In this document: positions 8,383 through 17,243 of the stretch, piece after piece
Layout of the letters: each line of letters begins with the position of its first letter
Position numbering within the stretch: position 1 is the stretch's first letter
Source of the DNA: Listeria swaminathanii
GTDB lineage: Bacteria > Bacillota > Bacilli > Lactobacillales > Listeriaceae
Reading direction: 5' to 3'
Assembly (NCBI RefSeq): GCF_014229645.1
Contig: NZ_JAATOD010000004.1
Span: 1-64,000, forward strand
Length of the DNA stretch: 64,000 nucleotides
Translations under genes and position numbers: made by a program
The notes under the pieces: generated by a model
Databases searched by the model: none
What the model was told of the DNA's origin: nothing
What the model saw: only the letters and a program-made list of their open reading frames with translations

Positions 8383-8858
8383 TGGCAGAACCAATTTCAA
8401 CGATACGGGATACAAAAAAGACCCCGGAAGAATTGGAACAAGAACGTTTAGAGCAAATGAAAGCAGATATTGCTGAACAGGATTCTGGTTTTATGGAAAT
8501 TGTAGAAACGGTCAAATTACTACAAGAGTCGGGTGCGCTTGAGGCTTTGAATAGCGCGATTAAAGCTCGCGGAGATATTACGAAAACATTTTTGAATGAG
8601 TGGCGTAAGGAACCGATGACGAATGCGATTAATAATATGATGATTTCGAGCAAGCTGTTGACCGATACGAAACCAGAGCAAACCGAAGAAATGATAGCCA
8701 ATTTAAAAAATGCGGCGAAAAAAGCAGAGGAAAGCGCGAAAAACGATGAAATCATGGGAATGTTAGCGATGATGAAGGCGCTGAAAGACCCCGATATCAA
8801 CCGCGCACTCCGGTATGGCATGACCTTTTTAAAAGAAGTTGGGCAAACATTAAAATAA
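8382..8858 (+). CDS. DUF1641 protein linked to formate dehydrogenase
   Basis: A 158-residue, mostly helical soluble protein of the DUF1641 family. These small proteins are commonly found next to Cys-type formate dehydrogenase genes in Bacillus and Listeria (YjgD-like). Start ATG 8382 overlaps the formate dehydrogenase stop codon (TGATG) and has GGGAGG 8 bases upstream, so translation is coupled. Features are a charged N-terminus, a central EIVETVKLLQESGALEALN helix and a repeated Met-rich helix near the end. No metal-binding Cys cluster is present. Its role is unknown; an accessory or structural part of the formate dehydrogenase is the best guess. Confidence 0.85.
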   Translation: MAEPISTIRDTKKTPEELEQERLEQMKADIAEQDSGFMEIVETVKLLQESGALEALNSAIKARGDITKTFLNEWRKEPMTNAINNMMISSKLLTDTKPEQTEEMIANLKNAAKKAEESAKNDEIMGMLAMMKALKDPDINRALRYGMTFLKEVGQTLK

Positions 8859-8863
8859 GTAAG

Positions 8864-8897
8864 CGAAACAGCGAGACTTCATGGTATCGCTGTTTCG
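8864..8897 (+). other. strong hairpin between the DUF1641 gene and fdhD
   Basis: Perfect 11-bp inverted repeat CGAAACAGCGA (8864-8874) and TCGCTGTTTCG (8887-8897) with a 12-base loop. The 3' side is followed by GTTTAG, not a T run, so it is a poor terminator. It lies 22 bases before the fdhD start and may tune mRNA stability or fdhD translation. Confidence 0.6.
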
Positions 8898-8919
8898 GTT
8901 TAGAGAGGAGAGGGTTTTG

Positions 8920-9705
8920 ATGGATATTGTATCGCGTCAAAAAATCCGCCGTTTTGAAGCTGGCATTTTCCAAGAAATCGAGTCAAGCGTAGCGACCGAG
9001 TATCCGCTAACTATCTACGTCAACGACCAAGAACTCGTGACCATCGTCTGCACGCCAGAGTATCTGGAAGATTTAGTAGTAGGATTTCTGACATCGGAAG
9101 GCATCATTCGCGGTCCGGAAGACATCGATTCCGTGGATATCATCGAAGCGACTGGGCACGCCAAGGTTAGCGCTAATTTTGTAAATAAATTCAACGCCAA
9201 GTATCGCGGCAAGCGCTACATCACCTCATGTTGCGGCAAATCGCGCGAGAATTTCTATTTTCAATCAGATGCCTCACTCGTCAACGTAAAGCAAAATTCG
9301 AGCCTAAAACTGACAACCAACCAGATTTTCCGCTTAATGGACAAATTCGAACAAAATTCCGCAACATTTCATCAAACTGGTGGCGTTCATAATGCGGCAC
9401 TTTGCAGTTCGGCGGAAATTATTTATAGTCGGATGGACATTGGTCGGCATAACGCGCTCGATAAAATTTACGGCCGCGCCTTGCAAGACGGGACAACGAC
9501 CGAAGATAAAGCGATTATTTTTAGCGGGCGCATTTCATCGGAAATCCTCGTTAAAACAGCCAAACTAGGTTGCGGAATTATTTTGTCGCGTTCTGCCCCA
9601 ACCGAACTAGCGATTAATATGGCCGAAGAACTTAACATCACAACAGTTGGCTTCATTCGCGGCGATCGATTAAACGTCTATTCCGGATTTGAACGAATCA
9701 CGTAA
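8920..9705 (+). CDS. fdhD: formate dehydrogenase accessory sulfurtransferase FdhD
   Basis: A 261-residue FdhD protein. FdhD passes sulfur from the cysteine desulfurase to bis-MGD cofactor and is needed for active formate dehydrogenase. The redox-active pair is the ITSCCGKSR segment (about residues 96-104), a known variant of the CxxC loop in Firmicutes. Other family marks are FHQTGGVHNAALC, DIGRHNALDK and SGRISSEILVKTA. Start ATG 8920 follows AGAGGAGAGGG. It lies third in the formate dehydrogenase cluster. The first two thirds of the gene use clearly more C-ending codons than the neighbouring genes, which may hint at a different history or expression level. Confidence 0.93.
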   Translation: MDIVSRQKIRRFEAGIFQEIESSVATEYPLTIYVNDQELVTIVCTPEYLEDLVVGFLTSEGIIRGPEDIDSVDIIEATGHAKVSANFVNKFNAKYRGKRYITSCCGKSRENFYFQSDASLVNVKQNSSLKLTTNQIFRLMDKFEQNSATFHQTGGVHNAALCSSAEIIYSRMDIGRHNALDKIYGRALQDGTTTEDKAIIFSGRISSEILVKTAKLGCGIILSRSAPTELAINMAEELNITTVGFIRGDRLNVYSGFERIT

Positions 9706-9751
9706 CTTTGATATGATGCAGTAAAATAGGATAAGTAAGGTGAGTAGAAAG

Positions 9752-10429
9752 ATGAAACAAATTTTAGTAGTAGATGATGATAGACATATATTGAAGCTCG
9801 TGGGACACTATCTCCGCGCAGAAGGATTTCGCGTCCTAGAGGCAAATGATGGCGTGGAAGCTGCGCAAATTGTTGAAACCGAGCAAGTTCATTTGGCTGT
9901 GATTGATGTGATGATGCCGAATATGGACGGCTTCGAGCTTTGCCAAAAAATGCGTGCAAGCTATCCCGATATTCCGGTAATTATGCTGACCGCCAAAGAT
10001 GCACTGGCAGATAAATCGCGCGGTTTTGAAGTGGGAACCGATGATTATGTCACCAAACCCTTTGAGCCACAAGAGCTAGTTTTCCGAATTCGCGCATTAC
10101 TACGACGTTCCAACCAAGCAAGTGAAGTGAAAATCAACATCGGCAACATCACCATCGACCAAAAAAGCTACGGTATAAAAATTGGCAACCAAGAACGCAT
10201 GATTCCCGTGAAGGAATTTGAGCTATTATATCAACTAGCGAGCTACCCCGGCCGCATTTTCACCCGTGAAGAATTAATTGAACGTATTTGGCAACGCGAT
10301 TACGATGGCAGTGACCGAACAGTGGATGTACATATTAAACGTTTGCGCGACCATTTTGACGAGGAAAAAGATGGCATCCGGATTGTCACCGTGCGCGGCG
10401 TCGGTTATAAATTGGAGGAAACAATATGA
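9752..10429 (+). CDS. hssR: OmpR-family response regulator, HssR-like
   Basis: A 225-residue response regulator. The receiver domain has acidic pocket DDD (8-10), phospho-acceptor Asp52 in VIDVMMP, Thr in LTAKD and Lys in VTKPF. The C-terminal winged helix (about 125-225) ends in the usual RTVDVHIKRLR...VRGVGYKL. Start ATG 9752 is preceded by AAGGTGAG; a GTG at 9740 is less well placed. It overlaps the kinase gene by 4 bases (ATGA). The length, the order RR-HK-permease-ATPase and the direct repeat before the permease gene match HssRS-HrtBA haem-stress systems of Staphylococcus and Bacillus. The haem assignment is inferred. Confidence 0.85.
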   Translation: MKQILVVDDDRHILKLVGHYLRAEGFRVLEANDGVEAAQIVETEQVHLAVIDVMMPNMDGFELCQKMRASYPDIPVIMLTAKDALADKSRGFEVGTDDYVTKPFEPQELVFRIRALLRRSNQASEVKINIGNITIDQKSYGIKIGNQERMIPVKEFELLYQLASYPGRIFTREELIERIWQRDYDGSDRTVDVHIKRLRDHFDEEKDGIRIVTVRGVGYKLEETI

Positions 10430-11799
10430 AATCGTTATACAGCCGAATAGTTATCACGATGCTCGTCGTCATTCTTTCCAGCAGCCTGCTCGGATTTTTC
10501 TTTGCCAACATTTATTACCAAATACAATTAAAACCTTTCAACGACGAAAAAACTGCTAAAATAGCCGAGGAAGTCCAACAATTTTACCAGTCCAATGCAA
10601 CGATTTCTCTTAATGAGTATTTGGAAAATGTGGGGGAACTTGGATACGAATTGTATCTCACGGACGGAGCAGATAACACAACTTATTTCGGCGGGGAATT
10701 TCGCAAAAAAGATTTACCCGACAAAACTATCCAACAAGTGCTAGCCGGCGAAACTTACCATGGAATCGACACCTTCAACACGGGCATTTTCATCACAGGA
10801 TTTTTTGATAATGACGTCCGAAATACCATTGGAGTTCCGGTCAAAGCAGATGGAAAACAACTCGCGCTATTTATACGTCAAGATCCAGAACAGCAATTTG
10901 GCGAACTCCGCATCTTTTTCGCAATGATTCTGATTTTCACGTCCATCATCAGTATTCTGTTTGTTCTCATCAGCGGCAGATATATTGTAAAACCGGTCGT
11001 GAAGCTGACAAACGCAACTCGGAAAATCCGCAAAGGCAATTACGATGTGGCGCTTGAAGTCCGCCGTAAAGACGAGATTGGCCAGCTGGCAGACTCATTT
11101 GCAAAAATGGCAAGTGAACTCGAAAAATCCGAAGCAGCCCGCCAAGAATTTGTCGCAAATGTCTCCCATGAACTGCAATCACCGCTAACATCAATGCAAG
11201 GCTTTGCGAGACTCCTAGGCTCGGGAACGCTAACGGAAAAAGAACAAGCGGAATATTTAACTGTTTTATCCGAGGAAACAACACGTTTATCCTCCCTGAC
11301 AAAACAATTACTCACACTAGCTTCACTCGACCAAGAATCGGAATTACGAAAAAAAGAACCAGTCCGCTTAGCCGAACAATGGCGCCAATTAATTCAAATG
11401 ACCGAATGGAGTTGGCGTGAAAAGGAACTCACGATTAACCTAGACTTAGCTGATGTTGACTACACCGGTGATGCTGAACTTCTTTACCAAGTATGGTCCA
11501 ATTTATTAACAAACGCGATTAAATTCACACCACCGGGCGGGAACATCCAAATCCGCCTTCACGAAGATACAACGAACATTCTTGTAGAAGTTCAAGATAG
11601 CGGCATCGGTATTAACAAACCAGACCTTGCGAAGATTTTCGATCGTTTTTACAAAGCGAACCAAAGCCGCACCCGTGAAGAAGGTTCCAGCGGCCTAGGC
11701 TTATCCATTTGCCAAAAAATCATCACGTTACACCACGGCGAAATCACAGTTGAAAGCAATCATGGCACAACTTTCACCGTCAAACTGCCTAAAAACTAA
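10426..11799 (+). CDS. hssS: sensor histidine kinase, HssS-like
   Basis: A 457-residue membrane kinase, the same length I recall for S. aureus HssS. Two membrane helices (about 8-28 and 163-183) flank an extracytoplasmic sensor of about 130 residues. HAMP (184-236) and HisKA follow, with phospho-acceptor His248 in ANVSHELQSPL. The ATPase part shows the N box (NLLTNAIKF), G1 box (DSGIGI), the F box (IFDRFYK) and the G2 box (SSGLGLSI). The start codon overlaps the regulator stop codon, so the pair is translationally coupled. Haem-linked stress is the presumed input by homology of arrangement. Confidence 0.87.
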   Translation: MKSLYSRIVITMLVVILSSSLLGFFFANIYYQIQLKPFNDEKTAKIAEEVQQFYQSNATISLNEYLENVGELGYELYLTDGADNTTYFGGEFRKKDLPDKTIQQVLAGETYHGIDTFNTGIFITGFFDNDVRNTIGVPVKADGKQLALFIRQDPEQQFGELRIFFAMILIFTSIISILFVLISGRYIVKPVVKLTNATRKIRKGNYDVALEVRRKDEIGQLADSFAKMASELEKSEAARQEFVANVSHELQSPLTSMQGFARLLGSGTLTEKEQAEYLTVLSEETTRLSSLTKQLLTLASLDQESELRKKEPVRLAEQWRQLIQMTEWSWREKELTINLDLADVDYTGDAELLYQVWSNLLTNAIKFTPPGGNIQIRLHEDTTNILVEVQDSGIGINKPDLAKIFDRFYKANQSRTREEGSSGLGLSICQKIITLHHGEITVESNHGTTFTVKLPKN

Positions 11800-11813
11800 A
11801 TTTGTAAAATCCG

Positions 11814-11833
11814 ATTCACATTCCGTTTACAAA
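11814..11833 (+). promoter_or_regulatory. candidate HssR-binding direct repeat before hrtB
   Basis: Two 9-base units, ATTCACATT (11814-11822) and GTTTACAAA (11825-11833), are separated by 2 bases. This resembles the S. aureus HssR site, described as direct repeats of GTTCATATT with a 2-base gap. The second unit includes TTTACA, a possible -35 box; the matching -10 box is not clear. Binding is inferred. Confidence 0.55.
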
Positions 11834-11877
11834 ACTTCTTTAAACTAAGTGTAAGATCTTAGAAGGAGTTGAACGGA

Positions 11878-12966
11878 ATGTTTTTGGCTTTAAGAGAATT
11901 AAAACACGCAAAATTACGCTATATTTTAATCGGATTAATTATGGTATTAATCGCATGGCTCGTTTTGTTTGTAACAGGACTCGCGAACGGACTAGCAAAC
12001 GACAACGGAGCAGCGATTTCATCAAACAAAGCAACCTATTATGTACTACAAAAAGACTCAGACAATCGATTGACTAGGTCCAATTTAACCGCAGCGGAAA
12101 CAGAAAAAGTATCAAAACAACTAAAAAAATCAGAAAGCACCAACCTAGGCGTGCAAATGGGGACGATCACCCAACCAAACAAAGATAAGAAAACCGACAT
12201 TACGTATTTCGGCATAGATGAAACAGGCTTCATGAAACCCGCAATTTCAGAAGGAACTGCGCCACAACAAACAAAAGAAGTAGTTGCCGATATTTCTTTA
12301 AAAGAGTCTGGCTATAAATTAGGAAGTAAGCTGAGAGACAGCGCAACAGGAGAAACATTCACGATTACTGCTTTTACAAAAAATAATACATTCAGCCATT
12401 CACCGGTTATTTTCGTTGGCTGGGATGCGTGGAAACTAGTTCACCAAACAAACCAAGCAGCAGAAGGAGAATACAACGCGGTCGCACTAAATGTTTCTAA
12501 AAGTACTGCCGAAAACTTATCACTCGGCTCACTCGAACTTTCATCCAGTAAAGAAGTGCTGCAAGGTATTCCCGGCTACTCAGAAGAACAAGGCTCCTTG
12601 CTAATGATGATTGCCTTTTTATTCGTAATCGCCGCATTTGTTTTGGCTGCATTTTTCTACGTCATTACGATTCAAAAAATCAACCAATTTGGTATTTTGA
12701 AAGCAGTTGGTGCACGAACAGCCTATTTAGCGCGAAGCATCATCACCCAAGTTGTTTTCCTATCCGTCGTAAGTTTACTCATTGGTAATGGCTTAACATT
12801 TGGTCTCGCGGCAATTTTACCAGCGAGTATGCCATTTACACTTAGCCCAATACTCGCAGTCGGCTGCTCCGCCTTATTCCTTGTTGTAGCAGTCGTCGGA
12901 TCAATGTTATCACTCTATCGTGTAGCAAAAGTAGACGCGCTAGAAGCAATTGGGAGGGCAAACTAA
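11878..12966 (+). CDS. hrtB: ABC exporter permease, FtsX/MacB type, HrtB-like
   Basis: A 362-residue permease. One N-terminal membrane helix (about 14-36) is followed by an extracytoplasmic domain of about 200 residues and three C-terminal helices (about 237-262, 283-310, 320-345), the layout of HrtB/DevC-type FtsX permeases. ATG 11878 is chosen because AAGGAG (11863-11868) is 9 bases upstream; TTG 11869 abuts that site. The stop codon overlaps the ATPase start by one base. With HrtA it would extrude haem or a haem-related toxic compound from the membrane. That substrate is inferred from the linked two-component system; a peptide antibiotic exporter is the alternative. Confidence 0.82.
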   Translation: MFLALRELKHAKLRYILIGLIMVLIAWLVLFVTGLANGLANDNGAAISSNKATYYVLQKDSDNRLTRSNLTAAETEKVSKQLKKSESTNLGVQMGTITQPNKDKKTDITYFGIDETGFMKPAISEGTAPQQTKEVVADISLKESGYKLGSKLRDSATGETFTITAFTKNNTFSHSPVIFVGWDAWKLVHQTNQAAEGEYNAVALNVSKSTAENLSLGSLELSSSKEVLQGIPGYSEEQGSLLMMIAFLFVIAAFVLAAFFYVITIQKINQFGILKAVGARTAYLARSIITQVVFLSVVSLLIGNGLTFGLAAILPASMPFTLSPILAVGCSALFLVVAVVGSMLSLYRVAKVDALEAIGRAN

Positions 12967-13634
12967 TGACATTAATGATGAAAAATATATCTAAAAATTA
13001 TCAAGACGGTGAGCAAGTCATCGAAGTATTGAAGAATGTATCTTTAGAAGTCGCGCAAGGAGAATTCGTTGCAATCGTCGGCCCATCAGGTGCAGGGAAA
13101 AGCACATTTTTATCCATTGCTGGCGCTCTATTATCCCCAACTGAAGGTGAGATAGCTATTGGCGGAAAAGTGCTAAACAATCTTACAAGCAAAGAACTCA
13201 CAAAAGTGCGGCTCGACAAAGTAGGCTTTATTTTCCAAGGTGCGAACCTAATTCCGTACTTAAACGTCCGCGACCAGCTGCTTGTAATTGCCGAACTATC
13301 CGGTGAAAAAGGGCGAGCTGCGAAAGAAAAAGCAGATAAGCTACTCCAAGAATTAGGCTTAACTGCTCGGCAAAATAATTATCCAGAAAGTTTATCCGGC
13401 GGCGAAAAACAACGCGTCGCTATTGCCAGAGCGCTGATGAACGACCCCGACATTATTTTAGCGGACGAACCAACCGCTAGCCTAGATGCAAACCGCGGCC
13501 ATAAAGTAGTCCAAATGATTGCGGACGAAGTAAAACGAAAAAACAAAGCAGCAATCATGGTAACGCACGATGAACGAGTTTTAGACTTAGTTGACCGCGT
13601 GATTCGGATTGAGGATGGATATTTGAAGGATTAA
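12966..13634 (+). CDS. hrtA: ABC exporter ATPase, HrtA-like
   Basis: A 222-residue ABC ATPase of the LolD/MacB subfamily. Walker A is GPSGAGKST (39-47), the Q-loop is in FIFQGANL (about 88-95), the signature is LSGGEKQR (143-150), Walker B is DIILADEPT (162-170) and the switch His is in MVTHDE. The start codon overlaps the permease stop codon (TAATG), so the two are made together. The transcription unit ends at the bidirectional terminator directly after it. Length and position match HrtA of the haem exporter. Confidence 0.87.
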   Translation: MTLMMKNISKNYQDGEQVIEVLKNVSLEVAQGEFVAIVGPSGAGKSTFLSIAGALLSPTEGEIAIGGKVLNNLTSKELTKVRLDKVGFIFQGANLIPYLNVRDQLLVIAELSGEKGRAAKEKADKLLQELGLTARQNNYPESLSGGEKQRVAIARALMNDPDIILADEPTASLDANRGHKVVQMIADEVKRKNKAAIMVTHDERVLDLVDRVIRIEDGYLKD

Positions 13635-13635
13635 A

Positions 13636-13674
13636 AAAAGTTTGACCCTCGTGTTAGGGTCAAACTTTTTTTAC
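13636..13674. terminator. bidirectional terminator
   Basis: AAAAGTTTGACCCT pairs with AGGGTCAAACTTTT around a CGTGTT loop, with A-rich and T-rich flanks. It serves the hrtBA operon and the convergent internalin gene. Confidence 0.92.
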
Positions 13675-16434
13675 TTATTTTCTAAAACGACGAAGAAGAA
13701 ATACTCCACTAGCAACAATCGTAATTCCTAGAGTAACAAGAAGGGAGTTATTCAAAGTGGAATCCCCAGTAATTGGCAAAGTAGAAACACTTTTCTGGTT
13801 AACAGGCTCTGATTTTATAGTTAAAGGAACGTCATTAGTTGCCAAGTCAGTTTTATTTGTGATAGGAGTTTCTACTATATGAACAATTACATAAACAGGC
13901 TCTGCCAAACCACTTTCTAACGTCACTTGATAGTCCCCAATCTTACTAAAATCAACTGCTGCTTCAAAGTCTGTCGTTATTTTCGAGTTATCTGATGTTG
14001 ATGCATGGACCTCGTTTAAAAAGTCCGTTTCAGATTTTGTACTATCTATGCTGTAGTTAATTTCTTTGTCCGCTAAAATCAGTGGGACGTTTTCCGTTTT
14101 AATATGCACAGTTACTTGGAAAGGAGTCGCAGCCACGCCGTCAGAGTTCGTGGAGTTCAGCGTCACTTGATAGTCTCCAGGCACTTCTAAGTTAACAGCA
14201 ACATCAAAATTACTGGTAATTACAGAATCATCATTAGTCGAGGCATGAATATCTTGTAAAAACATTTCTTCAGTAACTCCCGCCAGTTTATCGTACGAAA
14301 TCTCTGAGTCAGCGGAAATCACTGGAGCAGGGGCTTTTTCAACATGGACAGTTACTTGAACAGGGACAGCTGAAATTCCATCCGCGTTACTTGCATTCAA
14401 CGTCACTTGATAATCCCCGGCACTACTTAAATCTACTGCTGTAGCAAAATCACTTGTAATCGAGGAGCCGTCAGTTGTTGAAGCAGAGATATCGGATAAA
14501 AATTCCGCCTCTGTCACAGAACTATTTTTGGCATAGCTAATCTCTGGATTTGCCGAGATAATCGGAGCTGGCAAAGCTTTAACAATCGGTACGGTTACAG
14601 TTCCAGAAAAAGATGTTCTGACATTCGCTGTAGAAAAAGTGTAGCTTGTCGACTCGACCGAATCTGGTAAATTGTTCCAAGTAATCGAACCGTCTGCGTA
14701 ATGACCATTATTGCTAATTGTTTGAGGTGCGGGGGTATTCCCCCAAGCGTTAATTTGATTTTGGATAGTGGCTACATTATCAATATTTTTCGCCGGATCA
14801 CTAGTTACTTTTTGTCCGTGCAAGTCAATACTAAGGTTTTTATTATTTTGTAAATCATCCGCTATATCAGCTTCTTCTATAGAGGAAATATGGTTAGACT
14901 GCGCTCTAATAAGGAATGCTGTGGGGCTGATGCCAGTTATATCAGGAAATGCTGTCAAATTATTGTTATCTAAATTAACTTGGGTAATTTGCGGTGTATC
15001 TTTAATAGTGATATCTGCTAACAGTTCTCTATTTGTAATAGAAATGGAGCCAGCAAGAGCGGGCAACGATTCTAATGTAACTTTTTGCAAGTTAGGTGTA
15101 TTTGCAATCGTAATATCTGAATTAGCCTCTTTAAAATCGTAAAATCTACTTGCTTTAGCCAAATTTTTCATAGTTAAATCTGTAAGTGCTGTACAGTTTT
15201 CTAAATCAAGTTGTTTCAAAGCATCAAGCCCGTCAAGCTCCACTTTTTGCAAATAAAGGTTATCTTGCAGTAGAAAAGTCGTCAATTTATCAAGATTCTC
15301 AAAGTTGTCTACGTTCGTAATGTGCGTTTTAAAAGCCTCTATTTTCGTTAAATTACTCATACTGGATAAAGGTTCAACACTTGTTATAGGTGTATTGTCG
15401 ATATAAAGTTCCGTCATGTCTTTTCCTTGAAGTGGAGATAAATCACTTATATTAGTAGACGAAATTCGAAGCACTTGTAGGTTATCAAGAGGGCGAAGAT
15501 AATCAATTTGAGATAAATCATTACTTCCTATAGATAAGGTTCCAAGCTTAAGATTGGCCTGTGTGTAATTTGCGATATCGTCATCATTAAGCTCGTTACC
15601 AGTAAGATAAAGCGTTTTAAGGGTAGAGATATTTCCCATAGCTATGTCAGCCAAATGGTTATTTCGTAAATCTAACATTGTTAAAAGTGGTAAATCATTT
15701 AGTTCGACAGATTGTAAAGATAACTCACTGAAAACAAGGTCGGATAAATTAGGAAGATTTTTTACAGTAAGTTTTTCTAGAATCGAGCTATTCATTATGA
15801 CTCCAGAATATGAAAAGGCATTATCAGAATAAATCTGGGACATTTTGGGCAAATTAATACAAGATAGTTCAAGTAAAGCGGTGTTTCCTTGGAAGTCGGC
15901 AAATTGCAAATTACTCATACTATCTAAAGAGACACTGGTTAGCTGGTTATCGCGCATATTTAACTTGGTGAGCGCATCTAAATTCTCTAACCCTGGAATA
16001 GCAGTGATTTGGTTATTATTTAGTATTACAGAAGTAAGTTTTGTTAAGTTTTTAATTTCATCAATCGTGGTTATTGCATTATTAGGAAGGTTAATTGACG
16101 TTAAATTAGATAGGCGAGATATACCGGTCAAATCCGCTATACCAGCATTGTCCGCAGAAATTGTTTTAATCGTATCTAATTGTTGTTGAGTCACAGTCAC
16201 ATCTACAGAAATATGCAGCTGATTAGCGATATAATTAGCTAGCACGTCATCAGGGAAAATAGTAGAAAGTGTTTCAGAGGCGTTGCTAGGACTGTTTTTT
16301 AGGGAGCTTTTAGTTGTTTCCGGGGCTGAATAATTTTCCGATTGATTATCTTCTTTCGCATAAACTGGAGTGGAAACAGCTAAAAAGGCAAGATTTAGCG
16401 TAATTAGATAATGTAAGTTTTTCTTTATTTTCAT
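13675..16434 (-). CDS. internalin-family LPxTG surface protein with LRR and Ig-like repeats
   Basis: A 919-residue surface protein. A signal peptide (1-26, cleaved after VYA) is followed by a helical cap (about 57-85) containing FPDDVLANYIANQL. An LRR domain of about 22-residue units covers about 88-500, some units irregular. An inter-repeat/Ig-like segment follows (about 530-625), then three Ig-like repeats of about 78 residues, each opening with a variant of PxIxAxxEISY (about 632-860). The sorting signal is LPITG at 886-890 with a membrane helix and RRFRK tail, so sortase A should anchor it to peptidoglycan. Start ATG has GGAAGG upstream. It is divergent from the next surface gene across an 800-bp gap. 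The ligand is unknown. Confidence 0.9.
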   Translation of the reverse strand: MKIKKNLHYLITLNLAFLAVSTPVYAKEDNQSENYSAPETTKSSLKNSPSNASETLSTIFPDDVLANYIANQLHISVDVTVTQQQLDTIKTISADNAGIADLTGISRLSNLTSINLPNNAITTIDEIKNLTKLTSVILNNNQITAIPGLENLDALTKLNMRDNQLTSVSLDSMSNLQFADFQGNTALLELSCINLPKMSQIYSDNAFSYSGVIMNSSILEKLTVKNLPNLSDLVFSELSLQSVELNDLPLLTMLDLRNNHLADIAMGNISTLKTLYLTGNELNDDDIANYTQANLKLGTLSIGSNDLSQIDYLRPLDNLQVLRISSTNISDLSPLQGKDMTELYIDNTPITSVEPLSSMSNLTKIEAFKTHITNVDNFENLDKLTTFLLQDNLYLQKVELDGLDALKQLDLENCTALTDLTMKNLAKASRFYDFKEANSDITIANTPNLQKVTLESLPALAGSISITNRELLADITIKDTPQITQVNLDNNNLTAFPDITGISPTAFLIRAQSNHISSIEEADIADDLQNNKNLSIDLHGQKVTSDPAKNIDNVATIQNQINAWGNTPAPQTISNNGHYADGSITWNNLPDSVESTSYTFSTANVRTSFSGTVTVPIVKALPAPIISANPEISYAKNSSVTEAEFLSDISASTTDGSSITSDFATAVDLSSAGDYQVTLNASNADGISAVPVQVTVHVEKAPAPVISADSEISYDKLAGVTEEMFLQDIHASTNDDSVITSNFDVAVNLEVPGDYQVTLNSTNSDGVAATPFQVTVHIKTENVPLILADKEINYSIDSTKSETDFLNEVHASTSDNSKITTDFEAAVDFSKIGDYQVTLESGLAEPVYVIVHIVETPITNKTDLATNDVPLTIKSEPVNQKSVSTLPITGDSTLNNSLLVTLGITIVASGVFLLRRFRK

Positions 16435-17012
16435 AGTTACCTTCCTTTACGAAATTATTTCTATAAAGTAAATTATACAGCAACAAAAACATTAAAAAGT
16501 CTCTGTAAAGTACCTTGTTCGGCTTTTATGTGAGTGGATTATAGAGGTGAGGAGACGCTTAATTGTTTGTCAGGTTAGGCAAACAGGCTAATTTGCTTCG
16601 TTTATTGTAATGTCGAGGTTGTCATTGGTTTGCCACAATTCAATGGTTTTAGGTCTATTGAATTAACAAATATTTTCATTTGGGCTAGTGGTCATTGAAT
16701 GTTAATGAAGAGAATGCAGTCAGGAATGTAACAATCGCTATAATGATAAATATGCATCAGTCCATTCCAAAATATAATAATAGCTTAGAAGCGGAAAATC
16801 CATATTATAAATAGTACTTTTTTGGAAAATAAAGCAATTTTCAATAATGTGCCATTAAATTAGATTAAAAAGTAATTTAAAAGACTATATGCGCAGTGTA
16901 AAAATAGAAATGTGTAAAATCTCCAATATCCAGAGAGAGTAAATGTAATTCTAGCAATCATTTCCATTCGTATTACCAAAATACTCTAAATAAAGTAATA
17001 AAATAGTACGCG

Positions 17013-17057
17013 AAAATAAGCTGTTTTGAACAATTTACTCCAAAACAGCTTATTTTG
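17013..17057. terminator. orphan terminator-like hairpin
   Basis: Perfect 16-bp inverted repeat: AAAATAAGCTGTTTTG (17013-17028) and CAAAACAGCTTATTTT (17041-17056), loop of 12 bases. It ends in A-rich/T-rich sequence on both sides, like a bidirectional terminator. No recognised gene ends here: the left gene starts at 16434 running left, the right one starts at 17244. It may end an undescribed small RNA. Confidence 0.55.
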
Positions 17058-17126
17058 TCATAAAATAGACACAAAAAACCTTTGTTTAAGTCTAATCTTA
17101 GCACCTGCAAATAGTGCCTTTAAGGA

Positions 17127-17132
17127 TATAAT
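17127..17132 (+). promoter_or_regulatory. -10 box for the four-repeat surface gene
   Basis: TATAAT in the context GGATATAATC. No good -35 box lies 16-18 bases upstream. The surrounding GCAAATAG...TATAAT resembles the GCAAAGGG...TATAAT before the LRR gene at 18908, suggesting the two promoters descend from one duplication or share an activator. Confidence 0.4.
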
Positions 17133-17243
17133 CTTATTTGTGATTAAATGAGGGACATCTTATACATAAATGGCGGGTGTTTTTTTGTTTTAAGCGATTA
17201 ATACACATAAAATATAATTTTTTATACAACTAGGAGGAAAATC

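Larger units (their letters stand above)
16435..17243. other. 809-base noncoding gap between divergent surface-protein genes
   Basis: AT-rich, with no convincing open frame. It holds a perfect 16-bp hairpin (17013-17056) and a TATAAT box (17127-17132) about 110 bases before the next start codon. I see no insertion-sequence ends or target duplications. Room remains for a small RNA. Confidence 0.5.

Noticed and set aside
13675..16434. Long open frames on the plus strand opposite the internalin gene (for example 14768-15142 and 15845-16189)
   Set aside because: They are antisense shadows of the LRR coding sequence, without Shine-Dalgarno sites or recognisable products.
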